A DNA stretch of 32,349 nt, from positions 1 through 32,349 of the IMG/VR virus record IMGVR_UViG_3300009506_000128; one strand, 5' to 3'. The first letter of the stretch is position 1. Every line of letters starts with the position of its first letter. The DNA comes from a virus. The translations under genes and the position numbers were made by a program. A model generated the notes under the pieces. It worked only from the letters and a program-made list of their open reading frames with translations. It did not search any database and was not told where the DNA came from. Below, in pieces: positions 12,960 to 21,963 of the stretch.

Positions 12960-15425
12960 TTAACCCCTACCATAGGTTTCTTTATCGTTATCTCGTGGAA
13001 TATCGCGATTTTCTCTATCCTCGGTTCCATCGGTATATTCATTTTCAAATATATCATCTTCAGGCCATGTTTTAGTACCACATTTAATCATAGCGTGAAT
13101 AATTTTTTGAGTACCAGTTGGCCCAATAGAACTCTCTAAATTTTCGAGTTCTTCTTCTGAAACATCTGGATATTGTAAATGTGGACGTGTTGATGGAAAT
13201 ACTAAAGATTCAATTTTCTGTTTTAATGAATCATCTTTAAGCATGGCTCTTGATAATTCATCTATCATACCCACATAACCTACAGATGGATCTACCACTT
13301 CAAGTATTATTATAGACAAAGGTGATATATTTGCTTGATTTATTGCTCTCATAGCTAAGTCCGAATAACTAGCAATTATTCTAAAAGCAATAGTCTTATC
13401 GAGTTCTTCTTTAGGAACTTCGTCTTCTTCACCACGTCTATCTTCTGGCTCTCCATATAGCGCATTTACTAGTCTTTCGACTGGAATTTCTCTTATATCG
13501 CCAAGCATATATTCTGGCATATGTTGCAAATAAATATCGGCAGCCTCACCCTCAGAATATGCACCTAATACAATTTTATCTTCGTCATAGCTACCATCAG
13601 CTTTTAATTGTTCAATAATATATGCTGCTGGAGAATCGCTATCTCTATCAACAAGATATATATCTAGTTCTTCACCATCGTTTCCTTCTACTCCTCGAGC
13701 ATATCCATAGTCAGCTTTCATATGAGTAACATATGTATCCTGACCTTCATATGATCTAATAGATCCTCTGGGCCATTCAACATCCATCTTGATACCGTGA
13801 TAGTTTACCTGATCTTTAATAGGGTCATTAGCTATCTTAGCCAATTCTTCATCCCATTGGGTAACATATTTACCAGCGGACAAATCATCAAGCAAAGTTT
13901 TATCAATTTTAGTTAGCGCATTAAGATAATCAAGCATATCACCATTATTATGTGCCAACATTAGTGCTTCATGAAATAATATGATATCCATATTGGTATT
14001 TTGTAATTTTATTAACATGCTTTCTATATCTTCATCAGCTTCATTCCACTCCGAATCATCAAATTCTTCTCTCATACCTATACGCATCTCATATGCGTCT
14101 ATTAAGGTTTTTGATGTCTTATTTAATAATAGTCTAAGTTCCTCTGTCATTTGGAACTTTTTAATATTAGCATTATCAGATATTTCACCCCTGTTTCGTA
14201 ATTGAGATAATTTATATTCGAGTTCGTATATCCTAATTAGGTCATCAGGTGTAATATATTCTGATTGTGATTCTTTTACAATCTTAAATTGTTTTCTTTT
14301 ACCCAATGTTTTGATTTGACTTAATATCTTCCTTTTGAGTATGGATGCTATGTGTTTTTGATCTTGTTCATCTGACTCTTCGGCAATACGATAATAATTT
14401 GAAGTTGTACAATAAAAATCTTTCAGCTGTGACACATCATCAATATTGGAAATGGAATTTGATAATTGTTCGAATTCCATCTCTGTTAGATACATGTCTG
14501 TTGGAATAAAACCAGCTTCTTTACGAGATTTCTCTTCAAGTTTCTTTCTTACTGTGTCAATGACCATATCCCAATCGCCATCAAACGGTGGGATAGTTCT
14601 ATCATCAACATAGAAATGTGCTGGTGGTTTCTTTCCTATATAGATATCTGTAAATGGAATATCATTTTCGATAAGAGCTTCTTCTACTTGAAATTCAAGT
14701 AACTGATCTGGTGACATTCCAAGAGCTTTACTTACTTCGGATTCTTCATCAAAATACTGACGTGCAGTATAAATAGATACCCTAGCACCATCGTCTATCA
14801 ATTTTTGTAGAGCCTCTGAAGCTCCTGGCAGCGCTGTGCCAAAAATATGATTGCCATGATCATCAAGATATTCATCAGGCTTACTAAGTAATGTGCCATC
14901 TAGATCCATGCACACCCAAAGTTTATCAAAATCATGATCTCCTGAGTTTTTGGCATGAAGTGTTATATCGTATGTATCTTTATCAACATCTTCATACCTA
15001 GAATCAACAGGACTATGCTCATTTGAATATGGTGGATATATTGGATCATCTAACTCACCCAATTTCATATCTGCATCTTCAAAGCGATTCTCATCATGAT
15101 AAGAATCGCTCCACATACCATGTTGCGTATCTTTCTGTTTAGTTTTACCTTGTTCACGTTCAGTGGTGAGGGGTGTAATTCCTTGACCGATCTCTGCTTG
15201 TCTTGGTCTTTTATACAATCCTTCAGCAGCGCTGTTCTGATTATCTGGTATCTCACCAGCTGGAAATTCTTCAGGAAAATCTATTGTCTGTTGACCACCA
15301 ATGTCGCCATCAGTTGGCATGTCAACAACATTTACCGCAGCCAGTTTTCCAATTTTACGCTTTAATTCTTTAGTGGCGATTCTTTTTGGGTAAAATCGAT
15401 TTAATCTTGTATTTCGTATTACCAT
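12960..15425 (-). CDS. HAD phosphatase + pyrophosphatase-like (InPase) multi-domain phage protein
   Basis: The start is set at MVIRNTRL (ATG at 15425, GGAG 9 bases upstream, overlapping the terminase stop by 7 bases); an ATG 5 codons earlier has no good site. The product is 821 aa. Residues about 165-300 are a HAD domain: VCMDLDGTLL (motif I, nucleophile and acid Asp), IYTAR (motif II), GKKPP (motif III Lys) and FYVDDRTIPPF (motif IV). Residues about 540-660 match the InPase-type domain of phage polyvalent proteins: GIKMDVEWPRGSIR, ADYGYARGVEGNDGEELDIY and a C-terminal EIPVERLVNAL. The middle (about 310-535) is helical and charged. The N-terminus is acidic and disordered. Lying between terminase and portal, it could be packaged and injected, or act on nucleotides; role unknown. 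Confidence 0.75.
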   Translation of the reverse strand: MVIRNTRLNRFYPKRIATKELKRKIGKLAAVNVVDMPTDGDIGGQQTIDFPEEFPAGEIPDNQNSAAEGLYKRPRQAEIGQGITPLTTEREQGKTKQKDTQHGMWSDSYHDENRFEDADMKLGELDDPIYPPYSNEHSPVDSRYEDVDKDTYDITLHAKNSGDHDFDKLWVCMDLDGTLLSKPDEYLDDHGNHIFGTALPGASEALQKLIDDGARVSIYTARQYFDEESEVSKALGMSPDQLLEFQVEEALIENDIPFTDIYIGKKPPAHFYVDDRTIPPFDGDWDMVIDTVRKKLEEKSRKEAGFIPTDMYLTEMEFEQLSNSISNIDDVSQLKDFYCTTSNYYRIAEESDEQDQKHIASILKRKILSQIKTLGKRKQFKIVKESQSEYITPDDLIRIYELEYKLSQLRNRGEISDNANIKKFQMTEELRLLLNKTSKTLIDAYEMRIGMREEFDDSEWNEADEDIESMLIKLQNTNMDIILFHEALMLAHNNGDMLDYLNALTKIDKTLLDDLSAGKYVTQWDEELAKIANDPIKDQVNYHGIKMDVEWPRGSIRSYEGQDTYVTHMKADYGYARGVEGNDGEELDIYLVDRDSDSPAAYIIEQLKADGSYDEDKIVLGAYSEGEAADIYLQHMPEYMLGDIREIPVERLVNALYGEPEDRRGEEDEVPKEELDKTIAFRIIASYSDLAMRAINQANISPLSIIILEVVDPSVGYVGMIDELSRAMLKDDSLKQKIESLVFPSTRPHLQYPDVSEEELENLESSIGPTGTQKIIHAMIKCGTKTWPEDDIFENEYTDGTEDRENRDIPRDNDKETYGRG

Positions 15426-17446
15426 CGCCTCTTGCTCCATAAATTCATTCTACCTGGACTAAATAAAGATCCCATCCTACCCATTTGAAATTGCTGGCTT
15501 CCAATCTCTTCTCTCTTAAGGCGTGCTTCTCTTGATCGAATTTTAGCACCAGTTGGAGTAACTTGGGAATCCTGTATCATTTTATGAAGATGTACTAAAC
15601 ATACTGCAACGTCATCTGAATTATAGCCACGCCGTTTACCTTTTTGTGAGTTATATACTCGTTTATCGTCTAGAGATCGTTCAAGTCTACATATTTCATA
15701 TAATCCAACAGCTGCTGGGGATTTGAATGGTGGATCTAATTCATCATCGCCTTCTTCTTTGGGTAGAAGTCGTACTCTTCCCATAATAGCATCTGCTACA
15801 AACTTTATATAATCATCAGCTTTAACACTTTGTTGTTCAGCTCTAATTCCTTCATTTCGTATTTGTTGAATTAATGTGACACTGTTCCAACGATCGAATT
15901 CTACAAACGCAATTTTTTGATATCTTTTCTGATATTTTATTATGTCAACACATGAATCAAACCAAACTTCCATGTCTTCACTTGGAAGTACACGCATAAT
16001 CCAATCAACAACTGTAATATATTCTACAATACCATCCTCAAGCTGCCGCATTTCTAAGTGTCCACATGCACCAGCAAATGAATCGAAATTTTTACCAGCA
16101 TCAAAAACAATATATCGACTAGCATCACGTAACAACGAGCAATCTGTCATTACAGCCTTATGATATTTTTGACCAGTTTTGTCTATAAATGGAATAATTT
16201 CTAGGGTAGCTGTTGGTTTCAAATATAGATCAACAGCCCTTTCCTCAAATTTCTCAATGTCTGTGATCAATGGGTTAGCTGCAAGTGGTGGTTTTGCACC
16301 AAAATCGCGCTCTGTACCAACAGGATCCTTTTCAAATTGTTCATCATAGTATTCACGTTTTTCTTCTGGATTAAAATCCCAGGTAGCATAATGAAATGAA
16401 TACATTTTCTTAATATGCGTTGATTTATATAATAAATCCATCCCTTTATCTTCAATAGAAATAGGGGATGAAATAGATGCTATGAGACCAAACCAGTCGA
16501 CTAAATTTTTATTTTCCACCTGTGATCTGATGGTACGTAACGAGTTCTCCATAACACGATACGCCTCATCAGCACCCATAGATGATTCAGTTTGTTTAAA
16601 TCGTGATAATTCATCAATAAATGATCCAATACGAGTACGACCAGCAAGACCAGAAGAGTTAGAGTTTTTCGAGTTAAATTTAATTCCCATATGACCATTT
16701 TCAATCTCTCGTATGGTCTCTTTATATACCCACTTTTCCATGGGAGTATTTTGTAATTTTTCTTGCTCTTTTACCCATGTAACGTATCGTTTAAACCATG
16801 GCGAATCCACACGCATACTCTTGAAATACGCCCAAACCGTATCATTGGACTGTACTTCTGTAGATGCGATAAATGTTACTTCGAATGGCTGTTTTGGTAA
16901 CAAACCAAAATAATTAGCGAGTCTATATCCAGGTTGTGCTAATGATATATTAATTAAACGATGTTCTAGATAACAGCCCATCATTCCGACTGTGGCCGTT
17001 TTCCCAGAACGCATACCAACTATACCATGTAATTGGTTGTATTTCTTTAAAAGACCATCTTCTTTGAATTCAGCTCGAGTTGTATTACATCGTGGACAGA
17101 CATCATCCTGATATTTTACGGACCATACCAATAGATTTTCTGATTCCAGATATTCACGACTCTTATTCCAACAATCTATTGAATCTGGATCTGATGGATT
17201 GCAAATAGGACATCGAAATTGATAAAAGTCCCTCAATACCTGATACTGTCTTGTATAATGATATACAGACGGAATATTCAGGTACTGAGGGGACGCAACA
17301 AATTCAATTATGTTTGGTGCTGGGACAGCTAGATAATCCTTTTCAGGATCTGTTATATCAATTTTCTTGGGAGTCAATACAGAGGTAACTATAGACTCTA
17401 CTATAGAACCTATGTCACTCTTAGTATTTGACCCTAAAGAAATCAA
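15419..17446 (-). CDS. terL: Terminase large subunit
   Basis: This 675-aa DNA-packaging motor starts at TTG (17446), sharing TTGA with the stop of the upstream gene; no other in-frame ATG precedes the Walker A motif. ATPase domain: GMRSGKT (residues 144-150, Walker A), SFIDEL (275-280, Walker B with D278 and E279), and SISSP (325-329) as coupling motif. Nuclease domain: YIVFDAG (D449), FVEFDRWN (D518) and SDDVA (D611/D612), the usual three acidic positions of the RNase H-like fold. An N-terminal Cys set (C79xxC82, C117xxC120) forms a zinc ribbon before the ATPase, which is uncommon. The product docks on the portal, translocates DNA and cuts it. Length fits large terminases. Confidence 0.93.
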   Translation of the reverse strand: MISLGSNTKSDIGSIVESIVTSVLTPKKIDITDPEKDYLAVPAPNIIEFVASPQYLNIPSVYHYTRQYQVLRDFYQFRCPICNPSDPDSIDCWNKSREYLESENLLVWSVKYQDDVCPRCNTTRAEFKEDGLLKKYNQLHGIVGMRSGKTATVGMMGCYLEHRLINISLAQPGYRLANYFGLLPKQPFEVTFIASTEVQSNDTVWAYFKSMRVDSPWFKRYVTWVKEQEKLQNTPMEKWVYKETIREIENGHMGIKFNSKNSNSSGLAGRTRIGSFIDELSRFKQTESSMGADEAYRVMENSLRTIRSQVENKNLVDWFGLIASISSPISIEDKGMDLLYKSTHIKKMYSFHYATWDFNPEEKREYYDEQFEKDPVGTERDFGAKPPLAANPLITDIEKFEERAVDLYLKPTATLEIIPFIDKTGQKYHKAVMTDCSLLRDASRYIVFDAGKNFDSFAGACGHLEMRQLEDGIVEYITVVDWIMRVLPSEDMEVWFDSCVDIIKYQKRYQKIAFVEFDRWNSVTLIQQIRNEGIRAEQQSVKADDYIKFVADAIMGRVRLLPKEEGDDELDPPFKSPAAVGLYEICRLERSLDDKRVYNSQKGKRRGYNSDDVAVCLVHLHKMIQDSQVTPTGAKIRSREARLKREEIGSQQFQMGRMGSLFSPGRMNLWSKRRW

Positions 17447-17802
17447 TTCGGTACCACTCTAGTGGTTGGTAGTTGTTGTGCTACAGATAAGCCAGACCTT
17501 GCAGCCCTAATTTGTGTGCCAAATTTTTCATATGAACTAATAAGTCTCTCGTCTGTTACTTCATGAAAGCCAGACCACTTGAATTCCCACGTATCAATAT
17601 TGAACGTGTGCATTATTGGAGAAATGTTAATTGCTATTTGTTGTTGCTGAGAGTTTGGTTGTGCCATTACCCTCTCAACAATTAGAAGTGGATCACGCAG
17701 TTTACAAGTTCTATCGTTTTTTTCAAGCAGTTTACCAACAAACTGCCTACCTGTTCCTTCTTCGACGACTAAATATAGACTTGCACTCTCCTGCTTCTTC
17801 AT
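17443..17802 (-). CDS. Small beta-barrel protein upstream of terminase (Sm-like pattern)
   Basis: This 119-aa protein has AAAGGAG 7 bases upstream of its ATG. The first 70 residues alternate short strands (SLYLVVEEGTGRQFVGKLLE, then TCKLRDPLLIVERV) in the way of a small Sm- or SH3-like barrel, ending with a Gln-rich segment and INISPI. The C-terminal 40 residues are helical and basic. Short barrel proteins like this are common near terminase genes of large phages, but their function is mostly unknown. The terminase start lies within its stop region, so their translation is coupled. The fold is inference. Confidence 0.6.
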   Translation of the reverse strand: MKKQESASLYLVVEEGTGRQFVGKLLEKNDRTCKLRDPLLIVERVMAQPNSQQQQIAINISPIMHTFNIDTWEFKWSGFHEVTDERLISSYEKFGTQIRAARSGLSVAQQLPTTRVVPN

Positions 17803-17829
17803 AACTACTCTCCTTTACCCAAAGGGACT

Positions 17830-17867
17830 CCCCTTGCGGGGGTGTGTCACTAGTTTATTCTAGTGAC
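17830..17867 (-). other. Two adjacent hairpins at the end of the 506-aa gene
   Basis: GTCACTAG (17846-17853) pairs perfectly with CTAGTGAC (17860-17867) around the stop codon of the 506-aa gene. CCCC-TTGC-GGGG (17830-17841) follows. No T-run comes after, so they are not a classical terminator. They may protect the 3' end of the upstream message or mark a processing point between the gene blocks. Confidence 0.5.
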
Positions 17868-19375
17868 GATAAAACTTCATCTGCTTGTTCTGGATATTTA
17901 CGTTTGATAGCTTCTTTGATATCAACGTTTCCATATCCCTCACGAAGCATAGCTTTAATCTCATTCTCAATTTGATCAGCAGCAGCTGCGGTCTTGCTCC
18001 AAATGACATTAGAGTCCATAAGCGGGAGCGCATCTGCATTCACATATATTTCCCATTTTTCTTTATTTAAATATTCAGCTGCTTGTTTACTACCTTGATC
18101 ATTACTCCATGGAAACCATGTTCCATCTTTGAAAAATACATATCCGGATGAAGTAATCATCTCTTCAGGATCATATTCATCAGGAGCTTCTATTGATACA
18201 GAAGCCCCAATGTAATAATTACCGCCATCGCTCATCATGTAAGATTGATCAACAAAGTCAGGCTCAACCTGTGCCTTAACTTTGATAAGAGAAGCATTTC
18301 GCAGCATTCTCTTTGGAACAGGTGTTGTTACCTGCATTTCTTTGAAATCAACATATAACATTTTGCCATCGCCTTCCATATCCTTGAGAACCTTACCACG
18401 TTCTCCGCTAGGAATGACAAAATGTTTACCACCACGCTGACGAGCTTCAATGTCTTCTGTTAAAACCACATCAGCGCCAATTCCATAGAGCTTATCGCGT
18501 CGTCTCTCTGCTGGATCTAACATCTCATCTTGAACATCATGCTCCCACAATTCAGGAACTTCAGTAGGAACATCAATGTTAGTACGTTTACGTGGTTCTT
18601 TAGCAGCAGTTACTTCTTTTCCTGTTGATTGATCTACAATTTTGCCACTGACACCCTGATCTTCAAGGATACTAAGTGCATCGTCATATTTATCAACAAC
18701 TGCTATTGGCGCAAGACCACCGGTTGGATATACAGCAAAGCCAGTTTGTGGTAATAGTTGTGCTTCCTTATCATATTGACGACGGAAGTTAAACGGATTA
18801 CGCGGACCAGGACTGAACATGTGCTCGAGATTATGGATTCTTTCACGTGAAACATTCCCGTTAGATCCATTAGGCGGTGAAAACATACGTCTAAATTGAG
18901 AATTCTTTTCCAAAGATCCTCGTTTAATAAGATCTTCGAATGCCTGCCTGCACATTACATATGGAGCACTCTCATAAAAGAATATTGCAGGCTCAAGAAG
19001 TCGATTTGCTTTAACAATGACAGGAATATCAACATGGGCCTTGTGACCCATCATAGTGCGAACAACAGCACCAAGCTTGATTATTCCCTCATTAATTCCG
19101 CCATTACTATCAACAGCGTTTTTAATCATACCATGATATTCGAGTCGTGGTCGGACAGGAAGTGAAAAACTATCCAAAAGAGACGACACAAGCTCAACAG
19201 CCTTAATGTTGGCACGCTTGTTTGTACTCAAATGTGTAGTATCTTCATCACGACTTAAATCAAATACCAAACCAGCAGAACGAGGAGTAATCCCAGACAT
19301 TGCCTGTTTAATATTGGCGTGGTTAAAAGCTCTACGCTCGCGCATCGCATTTTTAGCTTTGTGAAAGAGATTCAT
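17855..19375 (-). CDS. Virion-module protein of unknown function, 506 aa
   Basis: It starts with AAGGGG 7 bases upstream. The N-terminal 120 residues are basic and helical (FHKAKNAMRERRAFNHANIK). The region about 130-250 is rich in Arg, Asn and Pro (SPGPRNPFNFRRQYDKEAQL). A beta-rich domain at about 290-360 contains GADVVLTEDIEARQRGGKHF and a GERGKVLKDMEG segment, which resembles an SH3/KOW-type barrel. The C-terminus is a three-helix, UBA-like stretch (IENEIKAMLREGYGNVDIKE). No catalytic motif is visible. It is in the same operon as the terminase genes; a DNA- or portal-associated structural role is possible. No family is recognised. Confidence 0.6.
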   Translation of the reverse strand: MNLFHKAKNAMRERRAFNHANIKQAMSGITPRSAGLVFDLSRDEDTTHLSTNKRANIKAVELVSSLLDSFSLPVRPRLEYHGMIKNAVDSNGGINEGIIKLGAVVRTMMGHKAHVDIPVIVKANRLLEPAIFFYESAPYVMCRQAFEDLIKRGSLEKNSQFRRMFSPPNGSNGNVSRERIHNLEHMFSPGPRNPFNFRRQYDKEAQLLPQTGFAVYPTGGLAPIAVVDKYDDALSILEDQGVSGKIVDQSTGKEVTAAKEPRKRTNIDVPTEVPELWEHDVQDEMLDPAERRRDKLYGIGADVVLTEDIEARQRGGKHFVIPSGERGKVLKDMEGDGKMLYVDFKEMQVTTPVPKRMLRNASLIKVKAQVEPDFVDQSYMMSDGGNYYIGASVSIEAPDEYDPEEMITSSGYVFFKDGTWFPWSNDQGSKQAAEYLNKEKWEIYVNADALPLMDSNVIWSKTAAAADQIENEIKAMLREGYGNVDIKEAIKRKYPEQADEVLSSLE

Positions 19376-19386
19376 AAACTTTCCCC

Positions 19387-21156
19387 TTATTGGTAGAGCA
19401 GTAAGTCGCTGTCAAAAATTTCGTAGTTACTAATCTTATGGGCTGCTATAAGAGCATCACCCAATAGAACTTTGTACGAATCCGTAAACATTGTCTCTCT
19501 TAATTTATTTTCTGAATCACTATCAAAACCAAGAGAATCAATCCAATTTGAAAGTAGTTCATCATTAATAATGGCTATCTTATCATAGCCTGGATCTCCG
19601 CCATATTCCTCCCCACCATCATAGTCACTCCATTCAGGACCATAACGATCGAAGAGTGTTAAAGATCCATTAGCAAGTTTAATCATATCAACGTTTTTAT
19701 CATCGAAATTTTTTAAATCGATACGCTGTGCTGGTCTAATTGGAACACCTTCTTGCAAATATTCAGTTTTAGGGCTTGGCCACCATCCACGCTGATAGTC
19801 AAAATGTTTACCATACCCATTTGAAAGATTTTTATCATGACCATCAGGACCATTACTGATAGCTTCTAATGGATCAACATGTCTAGAATCACCATCTCCG
19901 AATGGATTACTGGTGTCAGGTAAAGTATTATGCTTGAATCTGGTTTCCGGATTACGTTTATCTACTTCACCAGGATCACGCCTATCTGTGGTGTCAGGCT
20001 GCCTGTGTTCTTGTGCCTCTTTTAAAAATGGGAAAGTTGAAAGCATTCTTGATTCAAAATCGTCTTCACCTTCTGCCGTAGTTATAGTTCTCAAAGTATC
20101 ATATGAATTTGTTGATTCTTTATCTGATACTCGAGCGTCCTGTGGTCCAGACCACGATGTATTTATTAACTTTTCTATTTCGCTGTACGATGCTCGTTTT
20201 TTACCTGTTAAAGGTGTATTAATGATATCACCAACCCTAACATTATTCTTTTGACACCAACCACCATTTACTTCAATGACATCTGTACAGATAGATTTCC
20301 ATGAACCCATCTGTCTCGGTTGAACATTTGCGACAATCTTATTGATTTTAGAATCATCAATAAAAATAATGTCGATTGGAAATTTAACCTCTCCCATATG
20401 AAAAGAGGCTATACGCTTATTTGTAAATGGAAACCACAGACCCTTATTACCAGCTAGCGATGCATATGATTGAAGACCACTAGCCTGCTGTCTCGGAGTA
20501 GCTGCAACATCACAAGTTAATTCTGTATTTTTAACAGCAATTTTGATATTTGCTATTTCTGGTTTTACCCAATGAACAGAAGCGACAGATTGCATCATCT
20601 GCATCTGCATATTCTGCATGGTTTGATTTTGTTGCATTGTCTGATCTTGCATTTCCTTATCTTGTTGCATCTTTTGTTGAGCAAGATCTGTGGTCTGCTG
20701 CTGCTTTGTGTTTTGAGTGTCAGCCTGATCGATTCTATCCAAATCTTCCATACTATTACCACCTGGTTGATTTGGATTCGTCTGAGCGACTAATTGCTGA
20801 AGATCATTCATCTTAGTTTGAAGCATCTGTATTTGTTTTTGTGTAAAATCAAGATCCTTTTTATACATTTGCTTCTGTTTTTCAGTATCATTGTTATTTG
20901 TAGTTGGAACATCTTCAACTTGTGTTTCTTGAGGTACTTTCCCAGGAATCACTAGTCCGGGCGATATTTGAGAAATCTTTTTCATAGTCGTTCCCGTAGC
21001 AGCCACGGTTTGCCCAATTTGAAGCTCATCAACTGATTTAGTGATTTTTACAACGAACCCGTGAAATCCAGCTCGTTCACGTTTACCTATTATGACGCCT
21101 TCTCTGCCATCACCTAGACGAACTTTATCGCCTTTTGAGAAGGATGTGTTTGCCAT
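19387..21156 (-). CDS. KOW/SH3-like + coiled coil + DUF192 domain protein
   Basis: This 589-aa protein begins with a small barrel (residues about 7-55, KGDKVRLGDGREGVIIGK), then a Gln/Met-rich coiled coil (about 95-190). Residues about 204-315 match DUF192: KIAVKNTELTCDVAATPRQQ, GLWFPF, SFHMGEVKFPIDIIFID and a VNGGWCQKNNVRVGDII ending. The last 270 residues are polar with RRDPGEVDKRNPETRFKHN-type linker and a C-terminal domain. DUF192 proteins are small and mostly bacterial or archaeal, with unknown biochemistry; here the domain is part of a large phage protein. No clear ribosome site precedes the ATG, so translation may depend on the upstream gene. Function unknown. Confidence 0.65.
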   Translation of the reverse strand: MANTSFSKGDKVRLGDGREGVIIGKRERAGFHGFVVKITKSVDELQIGQTVAATGTTMKKISQISPGLVIPGKVPQETQVEDVPTTNNNDTEKQKQMYKKDLDFTQKQIQMLQTKMNDLQQLVAQTNPNQPGGNSMEDLDRIDQADTQNTKQQQTTDLAQQKMQQDKEMQDQTMQQNQTMQNMQMQMMQSVASVHWVKPEIANIKIAVKNTELTCDVAATPRQQASGLQSYASLAGNKGLWFPFTNKRIASFHMGEVKFPIDIIFIDDSKINKIVANVQPRQMGSWKSICTDVIEVNGGWCQKNNVRVGDIINTPLTGKKRASYSEIEKLINTSWSGPQDARVSDKESTNSYDTLRTITTAEGEDDFESRMLSTFPFLKEAQEHRQPDTTDRRDPGEVDKRNPETRFKHNTLPDTSNPFGDGDSRHVDPLEAISNGPDGHDKNLSNGYGKHFDYQRGWWPSPKTEYLQEGVPIRPAQRIDLKNFDDKNVDMIKLANGSLTLFDRYGPEWSDYDGGEEYGGDPGYDKIAIINDELLSNWIDSLGFDSDSENKLRETMFTDSYKVLLGDALIAAHKISNYEIFDSDLLLYQ

Positions 21157-21162
21157 AACATG

Positions 21163-21960
21163 TCAGTTAGGAAGTTTAAATTCCTTCCTTGTGATGTCCA
21201 TTGCAATGATTGCTTCTTCAACAAACATTTGTGTTAATCGTTGAGTTGCAATTCCTTCAAATGCTTCAACCACATCATCATTAACACTTTGCCGTTTCAT
21301 AATACTAGCAAAGCTATCAAATTCACTCTTTAACTTACCAATCAAATTACGAGTGAACGTTTCAATGATAAACTTAGTAGCAATAGCAATAAGCTTATCA
21401 CCCTGCCGCATCTTGGAAATCTCGGCAAGAATAGATTTTTGCGTATTGACCATCGACACATAAGTTTGAATCTTTGGTTGAGACCAACTTTCATGACCAT
21501 CTTGTCTTATAGTCTTTAGTGAATCTGTATATTCATATATCTTATTATTAATATCTTTGAATCGTGTATACAACTTACACAATTCATCATATTCATCAAA
21601 ATTCTCTTTGCTAACAAGAGCCAAAATCCTCTCATCAACAATTGGGACATTTTTACTATTACTAGGAACCCATTGATCTCTTGCAGCATGAATAGTAGTT
21701 AGCTGTTGCAGTGAGACATGCTTTTCAAAATGATTCCATATTGATGGCCTTGTTAACGGTTTGTAATCAAGACGCATCTTCTTTATATAATCATCCATAT
21801 TGCGCTTAATAGCACTATATGAAATGCCCTGCATTGCTTGATCTCTCAAAAACTTATGAAGATCGAATTCTGGTGTTTCAGGAGGTGCTTTAGATAACTG
21901 ACAGAGCCTGCATTGAGGCTCGTATCGGTCAACTTTTTTCTCCTTGTCGGAATCAGCCAT
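21163..21960 (-). CDS. DNA-binding helical protein; small-terminase candidate
   Basis: This 265-aa protein has GGAG 7 bases upstream of its ATG. An N-terminal CRLCQLSKAPP motif is followed by two helix-turn-helix-like segments: DLHKFLRDQAMQGISYSAIK and PLTRPSIWNHFEKHV. The middle is a long coiled coil (about 115-185, KLYTRFKDINNKIYEYTDSL), and the C-terminus is helical. HTH plus coiled coil and a place a few genes upstream of terL is the layout of terminase small subunits, which recognise viral DNA and load the large subunit. No family match is claimed; a regulator or core protein is an alternative. Confidence 0.5.
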   Translation of the reverse strand: MADSDKEKKVDRYEPQCRLCQLSKAPPETPEFDLHKFLRDQAMQGISYSAIKRNMDDYIKKMRLDYKPLTRPSIWNHFEKHVSLQQLTTIHAARDQWVPSNSKNVPIVDERILALVSKENFDEYDELCKLYTRFKDINNKIYEYTDSLKTIRQDGHESWSQPKIQTYVSMVNTQKSILAEISKMRQGDKLIAIATKFIIETFTRNLIGKLKSEFDSFASIMKRQSVNDDVVEAFEGIATQRLTQMFVEEAIIAMDITRKEFKLPN

Positions 21961-21963
21961 AAA

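Noticed and set aside
17830-17867. Rho-independent terminator before the small Sm-like gene
   Set aside because: Hairpins are clear, but no T-run follows, so only an RNA-structure note is given.
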